Source of the DNA: Solirubrobacteraceae bacterium
GTDB taxonomy: Bacteria > Actinomycetota > Thermoleophilia > Solirubrobacterales > Solirubrobacteraceae
Length of the DNA: 64,000 bases
Assembly (NCBI GenBank): GCA_031177685.1
Contig: JAPSGI010000007.1
Location: forward strand, 124,001 to 188,000
Direction: 5' to 3'
The translations under genes were made by a program, and so were the position numbers. The notes beneath the pieces are model-generated. The model did no database searches. It was not told where the DNA came from and saw nothing but the letters and a program-made list of their open reading frames with translations. Positions 37,403 to 44,973 of the stretch are shown piece by piece. Positions within the stretch are counted from its first letter, which is position 1; every line of letters begins with the position of its first letter.

Positions 37403-38740
37403 GTGGCCGATCAGCCCATGACCGTCGACGACGTCAAGGCCGTCGTCGACGAGCGCAAGATCCGCTTCATCCGCTTCTGGTTCACGGACATACTGGGCCA
37501 GATCAAGTCGTTCTCCATCAACGCGGCCGAGCTGGACGACGCGTTCGAGGGCGGGATGGGGTTCGACGGGTCCTCGATCACGGGCTTCAACGCGATCGAG
37601 GAGTCCGACATGATCGCCCAGCCGGACCCGACCACCTTCGCGGTGCTGCCCTGGCGGCCCGAGGAGCAGGGCGTCGGGCGGATGTTCTGCGACGTGCTGA
37701 CCCCGGAGCGCACGCCGTACGAGGGCGACCCGCGCCACGTCCTGCGCCGCGCGCTGGAGCGCGCTTCGGCCATGGGCTACGACCGCTTCAACGTCGGGCC
37801 CGAGCTGGAGTACTTCTACTTCCGCGACGCCAAGGGCACGGAGGTCCTCGACGAGGGCGGCTACTTCGACCTCACAACGCTGGACGCGGGCTCCGACCTG
37901 CGCCGCGAGACCGTGCTGGCGCTCGAGCAGCTGGGCATCCACGTGGAGTACTCGCACCACGAGGTCGGCCCGTCGCAGCACGAGATCGACATGCGCTACG
38001 CCGACGCGCTGAAGATGGCCGACGACTGCATGACGTACCGGATCACGATCAAGGAGTTCGCGCTCAAGTACGGCTACCACGCGACCTTCATGCCCAAGCC
38101 GCTGTTCGGGGAGAACGGCTCCGGGATGCACACGCACCAGTCGCTGTTCCGCGAGGGCCGCAACGCGTTCTTCGACGAGAGCGATCAGTACTTCCTCTCC
38201 GACGTGGGCAAGGCGTTCATCGCCGGCCAGCTCAAGCACGCGCGCGAGATCTGCGCGATCTTCGCGCAGTGGGTGAACTCCTACAAGCGGCTGGTCCCGG
38301 GCTACGAGGCGCCGGTCTACTGCGCCTGGTCGCGGCGCAACCGCTCGGCGCTGGTCCGCGTCCCGCTGTACCACCCCGGCAAGGAGCAGGCCACGCGCAT
38401 GGAGCTGCGCTGCCCCGACCCTGCCTGCAACCCCTACCTCACCTTCGCGGTGCTGCTGCAGGCGGGGCTGGAGGGCATCGAGAAGGGCTACGAGCTACCC
38501 GAGCCGATGGAGAAGAACCTCTACCACCTGTCGCCCGACGACCGCAAGCGCCTGGGCATCGAGCAGCTGCCCGAGACGCTCGGCGAGGCGATCGAGCTGG
38601 CCGCGGAGTCAGAGCTGGTCCTGCGCACGCTCGGCGAGCACATGTTCAACCGCTACGTCGAGATCAAGCGCCAGGAGTGGGAGGACTACCGCGTCCAGGT
38701 CACGCCCTGGGAGCTGGAGCGCTACCTGCCAATTCTCTAG
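37403..38740 (+). CDS. glnA: glutamine synthetase type I
   Basis: MGFDGSSITGFNAIEESDMIAQPD; NVGPELEYFYF; HEVGPSQHEID; FMPKPLFGENGSGMHTHQSL; GTG start. Confidence 0.95.
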   Translation: MADQPMTVDDVKAVVDERKIRFIRFWFTDILGQIKSFSINAAELDDAFEGGMGFDGSSITGFNAIEESDMIAQPDPTTFAVLPWRPEEQGVGRMFCDVLTPERTPYEGDPRHVLRRALERASAMGYDRFNVGPELEYFYFRDAKGTEVLDEGGYFDLTTLDAGSDLRRETVLALEQLGIHVEYSHHEVGPSQHEIDMRYADALKMADDCMTYRITIKEFALKYGYHATFMPKPLFGENGSGMHTHQSLFREGRNAFFDESDQYFLSDVGKAFIAGQLKHAREICAIFAQWVNSYKRLVPGYEAPVYCAWSRRNRSALVRVPLYHPGKEQATRMELRCPDPACNPYLTFAVLLQAGLEGIEKGYELPEPMEKNLYHLSPDDRKRLGIEQLPETLGEAIELAAESELVLRTLGEHMFNRYVEIKRQEWEDYRVQVTPWELERYLPIL

Positions 38741-40856
38741 CGGCGGACTCCTCGGCGAGGCGGTCGGCGTCGGGGCGAAACAGCTCGCGGCGGTCGATCG
38801 AGCGACTCAGCGTGGACGGCCACCACACGCGCGGACCGAGCTCGAACACCAGCGCGGGGACGAGCAGCGAGCGCACGACGAAGGTGTCCAGCAGCACGCC
38901 GAAGGCGATCGTGAAGCCGATCTCGGTCAGCGCGACCAGCGGCAGGATCGCCAGCGCGCTGAACGTTCCGGCCAGCACGATCCCCGCCGAGGTGATCACC
39001 GCCCCGGTGACCGCGAGCCCCCGCACCATCCCCTGCCGCGTGCCGCCGCGCAGCGCCTCCTCGCGCACGCGCGCCATCAGGAAGATGTTGTAGTCGATCC
39101 CCAGCGCGACGAGGAAGACGAAGGCGAACAGCGGCAGCGCCGGGTCCATGCCCGCGTAGCCGAAGACGTGCTCGAAGAAGAACGAGCCCACGCCGAGCGC
39201 CGCGAGGTAGGACGCGATCACGGTGCCGATCAGCAGCAGCGGTAGCAGCACGGCGCGCAGCAGCGCCCCGAGGACGAGCGCGACCACGACGAGGACGATG
39301 GGCGGGATGACCTTGTTGTCGCGCGTGGCCGAGGTGCGCAGGTCGCGCTCCTCGGCGGTCGGCCCGCCCAGCAGCGTGCCCTCGCCGCCTGCCTCGCGGA
39401 TCGCCCCGCGCAGTCGCGGGACGGCCGCGAAGGCCGCGTCGGAGTACGGGTCCGCGCGCAGCGTCGCGTCGAAGCGCGCGCCCGGCGCGCCGCGCTCGAC
39501 GGGCCCCAGCCGCGCCACCTCACGCCGGCGCGCCAGCGCCGCGCGCACGGCGGGCACGCGCGCCGGGTCCCGCACGACCACGGTGGACGGCGCGCTCCCG
39601 CCGGCCGGGAAGCCGCGCTCGAGGAGGTCCTGGCCCTCCACCGATTCGACCGTCTCCCGGAAGGAGTTGCCGCTCGTCAGGTCGGAGTTGAGGTTCACGA
39701 TCCCCAGCGTCATCACGCCCAGCAGCACGAGCGTTCCCGCCCAGATCCGGCGCGGGCGCAGCGCCACGCGCTCCGCGATGCCCCGCCAGGCGCCGTGCGT
39801 CTCGTCCGCTCCCCCGGCCCCGAAGCGCGGCACGAACGGCCAGAAGGCGCGCCGCCCGCAGATCGTGAGCAGCGCCGGAAGGACCGTGAGCATCGAGAGC
39901 ATCGCCATTGTCACGCCCATGGCGCCGATCGGCCCGAGTCCCTGCGTGCCGTTGACCTCGGCCAGGCTGAGGCACAGCAGGGCGGCGATCACGGTCATGC
40001 CGGAGGCGACGATCGCCGGCCCGGCGCGGCGCAGGGCGAGGGCCATCGCCTCGTGTTTGTCCTCGTGCCGGCGCAGCTCCTCGCGGTAGCGGGCCACGAG
40101 CAGCAGCGCGTAGTCCGTGCCCGCGCCGAAGACGAGCACGAGCAGCACGCCCGCGGACTGGCCGTTGACGGTCACCCCGGCCTCGGCGATCCCATACCCC
40201 AGCGCGCGGGTGCACGTCTCGGCGACGGCGACCGCGAACATCGGGATCAGCCAGAACCACGGGCTGCGGTAGATCGCGATCAGCAGGAAGAAGACGAGGC
40301 TCGCGGTGGCGATCAGCAGCGTCCCGTTGATCTGCTCGAAGACGTCGATCGCGTCGGCCGAGAAACCGGCGGGCCCCGTGACCTTGACCTCCAGGCCCCG
40401 CGGCGCGCCGGCCTGCACGCGGTCGCGCACGTCGGTCGTCGCCTCGAGCAGCAGGTCGCCGTCGCCCTCCACGTCGCGGATCGGGGTGACCAGCAGGGCC
40501 GTGGTGCGGTTGGGCGAGACGGCGGGCGCCGCGGTCGCGTTTCCGTTGGGCGGGCGGTCCGCGTTCAGGCTCGCGCGGTCGCGCGCGACCTTCGCCAGGT
40601 CGGCGCGCGTCAGGCCGCCGTCGCGGTGGTAGACGGTGACCGCGGGGATCAGCTCGCCGGACGGGAAGTCGTCGATCTGCTCCAGCGCCTTGACCGACTC
40701 GGCGTCGCCCGGCAGGTAGGAGACCGGGTCGTTGCGCTGGACCTCCTCGAACTTGCCGGCCACCGATCCGGCGCCGAACACGACGAGCAGCGTGACCGCG
40801 AGGACGACCCACTTTCCCCGGCGTCCCGCCGGGAAGGTGAGAAGCGAACGACGCAC
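38700..40856 (-). CDS. MMPL-family transporter
   Basis: Two 6-TM blocks, VFGAGTDYALLLVARYREELRR and ALGIDYNIFLMARVREEA. Confidence 0.92.
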   Translation of the reverse strand: MRRSLLTFPAGRRGKWVVLAVTLLVVFGAGSVAGKFEEVQRNDPVSYLPGDAESVKALEQIDDFPSGELIPAVTVYHRDGGLTRADLAKVARDRASLNADRPPNGNATAAPAVSPNRTTALLVTPIRDVEGDGDLLLEATTDVRDRVQAGAPRGLEVKVTGPAGFSADAIDVFEQINGTLLIATASLVFFLLIAIYRSPWFWLIPMFAVAVAETCTRALGYGIAEAGVTVNGQSAGVLLVLVFGAGTDYALLLVARYREELRRHEDKHEAMALALRRAGPAIVASGMTVIAALLCLSLAEVNGTQGLGPIGAMGVTMAMLSMLTVLPALLTICGRRAFWPFVPRFGAGGADETHGAWRGIAERVALRPRRIWAGTLVLLGVMTLGIVNLNSDLTSGNSFRETVESVEGQDLLERGFPAGGSAPSTVVVRDPARVPAVRAALARRREVARLGPVERGAPGARFDATLRADPYSDAAFAAVPRLRGAIREAGGEGTLLGGPTAEERDLRTSATRDNKVIPPIVLVVVALVLGALLRAVLLPLLLIGTVIASYLAALGVGSFFFEHVFGYAGMDPALPLFAFVFLVALGIDYNIFLMARVREEALRGGTRQGMVRGLAVTGAVITSAGIVLAGTFSALAILPLVALTEIGFTIAFGVLLDTFVVRSLLVPALVFELGPRVWWPSTLSRSIDRRELFRPDADRLAEESAARELAGSAPAPRA

Positions 40857-40919
40857 GGGCGCGGATGCTACGACGCCGCGGCGCGGGCGCGGCGGCTCTG
40901 TGCGCACGCGCACACTGCC

Positions 40920-41171
40920 TCAGCGAAAGAGGCCCTCCGCGTTGCGGGCCAGCCGGTCCTCGATGCGCTCGGCCTCCTCGCGATGGAGCTGGCGCAGCTC
41001 CTCGTAGCGCGGGTCGGCCAGGTCGTACTCGATCGCCATCAGTCGCAGCAGCAGCCTGCGACGCTTCCAGCGGCGGAGCCACCGGCGCCGGTAGCGCCGG
41101 GCACGGCGCCGGACGAGCTCCTGTCTGAGAGGTTCCATCACGTCGCCCCGTTCGGCTGGTGTCGCGCTCAC
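40920..41171 (-). CDS. small very basic protein, translationally coupled to the NYN gene (alternative start 41138)
   Basis: MEPLRQELVRRRARRYRRRWLRRWKRRRLLLRLMAIEYDLADPRYEELRQLHREEAERIEDRL; GTGA overlap with NYN stop. Confidence 0.5.
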   Translation of the reverse strand: MSATPAERGDVMEPLRQELVRRRARRYRRRWLRRWKRRRLLLRLMAIEYDLADPRYEELRQLHREEAERIEDRLARNAEGLFR

Positions 41172-42115
41172 GGCTCGGGCTCCTTGGTCGGTCCCCCGGT
41201 GATCGGCCGGTCGCCACCGGCCACGTCGCGCAGCGCGAACCAGAACGTGCCGCGCACCTCCTGCTTGAGATCGGGACGCTGGCGCAGCGAGCCGAGCTCG
41301 TTCTCCGCGAAGACGATCAGCTCGATGTCCAGGCGCTGCGGCAGGTGCGGAAAGGCGGCGAGAACCTCCTCGACCTCTTCGCGACCCGTCAGCTTGGCCC
41401 AGCGCCGGGCGAACGTCTCGCCCAGGCGCCGCGCGTTGGCCAGTGTCTCGTCGTCGGGCTCGTCGTCGGGATCGCGCCGGTGGAAGTGACGCTTCCACAG
41501 CTCGCTGGGCAGCACGACGTACTCGTCGCAGTCGCGCACCAGCCGCGCCGATTGGTTCTGGCCCTCCTCGACCGGCATGCCGAGCAGGATCACCTGCACG
41601 CCGACCTCCTTGGCCTCCACCACGCCCTCGCGCAGGTCCTCGTCCCCGGCCAGCAGGTAGGCGCGCGAAATGGCCCGCTCGTGGGCGAGCTTCATCATGT
41701 CGCGGTAGATCAGGAAGTCGACGCCCTTCTGCTGGCGCGCGCGGCTCAGCCGTCCCAGGCGAACCGTGACGTACGGGAAGGCGGCGATCCGGTTGTGCTC
41801 GTGCGTGGGAAGCCCGCCGACCGCCGCGTCGTACCAGTACGTGCGAAGTCTGCGCATCCCCGTGCTGTGGCCGTCGACGTGGTCGCCGAGGCTCTCGAGC
41901 AAGCCGCGGTAGTCGCACGCCAGCTCCTCGCGCCGGGGACTTCCCAGGACCAGGAGGCCGGCGGCCGCAAGCAACCATCCCGCGTCCACGAAGACCGCCG
42001 CCGCAGGAGCCTGCGCAGAGCGGATCTGAGGGGCCGGCGAGCCTATCGGTGCCCGCCTTCGCGCTCGCGGCCGGGGACGCCCGACCGCCCGTTGTTGCAT
42101 AGCCTTAGCGAGCAT
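41168..42115 (-). CDS. NYN (PIN-like, LabA-type) domain protein, putative RNase
   Basis: AAVFVDAGWLL...YWYDAA...KGVDFLIYRDMMKLAHERAISRAYLLAGDEDLREGVVEAKEVGVQVILLGMP. Confidence 0.85.
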   Translation of the reverse strand: MLAKAMQQRAVGRPRPRARRRAPIGSPAPQIRSAQAPAAAVFVDAGWLLAAAGLLVLGSPRREELACDYRGLLESLGDHVDGHSTGMRRLRTYWYDAAVGGLPTHEHNRIAAFPYVTVRLGRLSRARQQKGVDFLIYRDMMKLAHERAISRAYLLAGDEDLREGVVEAKEVGVQVILLGMPVEEGQNQSARLVRDCDEYVVLPSELWKRHFHRRDPDDEPDDETLANARRLGETFARRWAKLTGREEVEEVLAAFPHLPQRLDIELIVFAENELGSLRQRPDLKQEVRGTFWFALRDVAGGDRPITGGPTKEPEP

Positions 42116-42125
42116 AACGCTTCAG

Positions 42126-42137
42126 AAGTATCTACTT
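42126..42137. promoter_or_regulatory. short inverted repeat, candidate XRE operator
   Basis: AAGTA-tc-TACTT in an AT-richer divergent intergenic region. Confidence 0.4.
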
Positions 42138-42588
42138 GCGAAGGCATGGTCGCTTGCGGGGGCGCCACCACGCCGATTCGATAGCCGCTCTGCGCACCCC
42201 GCCCGACGACCCCCCCGAGCCAATCGGAGCCGTCATCCGCCGCCTGCGGATCGATCGCGGCTGGAGCCAGGAGGCGCTCGCCTTCGAGGTGCGCTCGCAG
42301 TCGGGAGCGTCGCCCACCGCGGGTGCCATCGGACAGATCGAGCGCGGGGTCACACGTCCGCGTCCCGAGACGCTCGAGGGGATAACCCGCGCGCTCGACC
42401 TCGCCGCCACGGAAGTACCGGAATATCGCCTGGCCATCGTGCGGCGGCTGTTCGACGAGCGCGCCGTGGGCCTCGATCAGGCGATCGCCAACCTGAACGC
42501 CTTCGAGCAGGCCTTCGACTACCCGCTGGACTCCGCCGGACGCGAGCGTTCGGCGACGATCCGCCGTCCGCGTGGCAGCGGTGCCTGA
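42136..42588 (+). CDS. XRE-family helix-turn-helix regulator (start uncertain)
   Basis: IGAVIRRLRIDRGWSQEALAFEVRSQSG...AIGQIERGVTRPRPETLEGITRALDL. Confidence 0.8.
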   Translation: MRRHGRLRGRHHADSIAALRTPPDDPPEPIGAVIRRLRIDRGWSQEALAFEVRSQSGASPTAGAIGQIERGVTRPRPETLEGITRALDLAATEVPEYRLAIVRRLFDERAVGLDQAIANLNAFEQAFDYPLDSAGRERSATIRRPRGSGA

Positions 42589-42709
42589 TCCCGTGGGATG
42601 AGCTGGGAGGTTTCGTCGTTGCATGCCGCGCCGGTCCGCCAGCAACGGGTCAAACCCCTCCAGGCGACAAAAGGTGTCATTTCGCCTCCCGGCCGCCGGC
42701 GCGGCGGGA

Positions 42710-43639
42710 CTACATGTGGGCGGAGCACGCCGGCCGCAGGGCGGCGCGCCGGCGGTTCAGAACCGGCGAACGTCGCAGCCGGCTGAGCATCGGCAGGCGC
42801 TGCGTCAGCGGCTCGGAGACCGACGGCCGCATGTCCCGCATCTCCTCCCGCGCTCGCGCGAGCGCGCGCTTGCACAGCGACTTCACGGCGTCCTCGGTGA
42901 CGGACATCACCGCCGCCGTCTCGGCGATGCTCAGGCCGATCCCGTAGCGCAGGATGAAGACGTGCTGCTGGCGCTCGGGCAGCTGCTCACCGAGCTCGAG
43001 CAAGGTACGCGCACTGTGCAAGTCGGCCCACGGGGCACTCGTCTGCTCCAGCTCGTGCGGGTCGTGAGCCTGGACCGTGATGCCGCGCCCGCGCAGCGCC
43101 CGGCGCACCTCGTTGCGGGCGATCTCGCGCAGCCACGACCAGAACGGGACCGCGGGCTGGAAGCGGTAGCGCGGCAGCGCGCGCAGCGCCCGCACGAAGA
43201 CCTGCTGCGCGACGTCCTCGGCCTGGTCGGCGTCGCGCAGCGACATGCGCAGGTAGCTGTAGACGCTCTCGTAGTGGCGCCGGTACAGCGCGTCGAACGC
43301 GTCGGGGTCCCCGTGCTGGAAGCGTGCGACGAGTCTGAGGCTGTCGCGGTCGGCGACATCGGGCGCGTCGGGCTCGATCAGCCGCAGGAAGCGCAGTCGC
43401 TTGGCGTACGGGATCGCCTCGGGGGGCAGCACGCCCGGAGCCGAGGCGGAGATCGTCATGCGCGGGGAGGGTCCGCGGTCCCCGGCGCGCCGGCCGCTGC
43501 GTGGCCCTCCGCCGTCGGCGGCGGCGGCGGCGCGACGCTCGACGATCACACGGATCGTCGAGTCGTGGCCGTAATGTCGCCGCAGCGGCTCGTGCAGCTC
43601 GTGCGCGAGGTCGCCCGGAATGATGACGTACCGAACCAT
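42710..43639 (-). CDS. ECF-type sigma factor with N-terminal extension (ECF-A)
   Basis: Region 2 [30 protein letters not shown]; region 4 LPERQQHVFILRYGIGLSIAETAAVMSVTEDAVKSLCKRAL; N-terminal VRYVIIPGDLAHELHEPLRRHYGHDSTIRVIVERR. Confidence 0.9.
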   Translation of the reverse strand: MVRYVIIPGDLAHELHEPLRRHYGHDSTIRVIVERRAAAAADGGGPRSGRRAGDRGPSPRMTISASAPGVLPPEAIPYAKRLRFLRLIEPDAPDVADRDSLRLVARFQHGDPDAFDALYRRHYESVYSYLRMSLRDADQAEDVAQQVFVRALRALPRYRFQPAVPFWSWLREIARNEVRRALRGRGITVQAHDPHELEQTSAPWADLHSARTLLELGEQLPERQQHVFILRYGIGLSIAETAAVMSVTEDAVKSLCKRALARAREEMRDMRPSVSEPLTQRLPMLSRLRRSPVLNRRRAALRPACSAHM

Positions 43640-43711
43640 GACCCGACCCGCCCGCGAACGCTACCGGCAAGCGGCCGCCAGTGCGACCGCGATTTCGCGC
43701 ACGGACCGGGC

Positions 43712-44056
43712 TCAGCGGGTTCGGGTCGTACGTCCGCCCGGCGCGAACGCCCCCTCGATCCAGTCGTAGCCGCGCTCGATGTTGCGCCAGGCCGCCTCGC
43801 CGGTCAGCGACCCGACGAACAGCCGGTCCTCTTCGACGAGGTGCCGGTCGAGCGCGTCGAAGACGCTCGGCACGGATCTCGTCGTGCGCACGATCCACAC
43901 GGTTCCCGTCAGCCGGGTCGTTGCGGAGTACCGCTCCAGCGCACGCACCAGCCCGGCATCGGAGCGCTCGTCTCCGTTGTGCGGGGGCGCGAGCTCGTAG
44001 ACGATCAACAGAAGGTTCAGCTCATCGGTTGGCATGCCGTTCGTTGCGTCAGCCAT
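43712..44056 (-). CDS. small Cas2/SinR-like (ferredoxin-fold) protein
   Basis: LNLLLIVYELAPP...ALERYSATTRLTGTVWIVRTTRSVPSVFDALDRHLVEEDRLFVGSLTGEAAW resembles SinR/Cas2-like proteins; upstream of ECF-A on same strand. Confidence 0.6.
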   Translation of the reverse strand: MADATNGMPTDELNLLLIVYELAPPHNGDERSDAGLVRALERYSATTRLTGTVWIVRTTRSVPSVFDALDRHLVEEDRLFVGSLTGEAAWRNIERGYDWIEGAFAPGGRTTRTR

Positions 44057-44313
44057 GGTCGGCTCTCCAGCGGCGGGCTCGACAAAGCGGTCGATGGGGC
44101 ACTTCGCGCCTCCTCGGTGGTTCGAAGTCGGCGAGCTAGTACGGGCGGCGACCGGCGAAATCACGCGGAGTTTGGAACGACTACCGCGTTTACCGCACCA
44201 TCTTTCGCTGTGTTGTGGCAATCTGCACGTGCGGGAGAGGGCGGGAGTCGCACGCCCGAGCACGATTCGATCCCGCACGGGAGATGGATCAAACTCATCG
44301 GGAGGGGACAGGA

Positions 44314-44829
44314 ATGCGCAAACGCTTGCTGGCCGGCGCCCTGTGTGGGCTCTTACTTGCCGCGATCTCCGCGGACGTGGCCGGAGCTCATCATGTGCAT
44401 GTGAACGATTGGAATGGGACCAACGGCACGCAGTGCGAGCCTGCGACGCACGTGGCGTACTACGACTTTCGCCGAGACGGGCAGACGGTGTGGGATCTGG
44501 ACAATCCGAATGGGGACCATGTCTTCTACGTCGACGACGACCCCACGAAGGACTTCTCGCCGACCGGGAACTACAGCTCGCCCTCACACGACTGCGACGG
44601 CACGCCAGTGCTGCGGGCCTCGGCATACGTCGCCGCGAACATCGAGTTCGAGGCTCCCCCATTTCACAAGATGGCCGGCTATCCCTGGTGCCCTCGCGGC
44701 TGGTACGACAACCGGAATCCTGGTTGCGAGCGCGAGAACACCGCATCCGCCGGAGTTTTCGTCGCCCAGGGCGACGGCAGCAACGGGACCGGCAAGGAGG
44801 TCATCGTGATGCCTCTCAACCACCCGTAG
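44314..44829 (+). CDS. secreted hypothetical protein, four Cys in mature region
   Basis: Signal peptide MRKRLLAGALCGLLLAAISADVAGAHH; RBS gggagggg before ATG. Confidence 0.75.
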   Translation: MRKRLLAGALCGLLLAAISADVAGAHHVHVNDWNGTNGTQCEPATHVAYYDFRRDGQTVWDLDNPNGDHVFYVDDDPTKDFSPTGNYSSPSHDCDGTPVLRASAYVAANIEFEAPPFHKMAGYPWCPRGWYDNRNPGCERENTASAGVFVAQGDGSNGTGKEVIVMPLNHP

Positions 44830-44973
44830 CGGCCAAGACACGCGGCGCGGACTGACACTTTCCGGCGGCCGCGCGGGTTTATCCGGGTGCCAGGGCCACG
44901 CGTCCGAGACGGCGAGTGCTCCGCCCCTGCGCTAACGGATGTCTCGCCGTGGACATTGGAAAGGGGAGCTGAC

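Noticed and set aside
42589-42710. Hairpins such as gATCCCgtGGGATg and gacaaaaggtgtc in the XRE/ECF-A gap
   Set aside because: Short stems, easily arising by chance in this composition; possibly a convergent terminator but not supportable alone
43712-44056. Possibility that the Cas2-like protein marks a CRISPR locus
   Set aside because: No direct-repeat array or other cas genes seen on either strand in the surrounding sequence; treated as a stand-alone SinR/Cas2-like fold
44140-44200. ECF-type -35 (GGAAC at about 44173) upstream of the secreted-protein gene
   Set aside because: No matching -10 at proper spacing and no shared copy upstream of the other island genes
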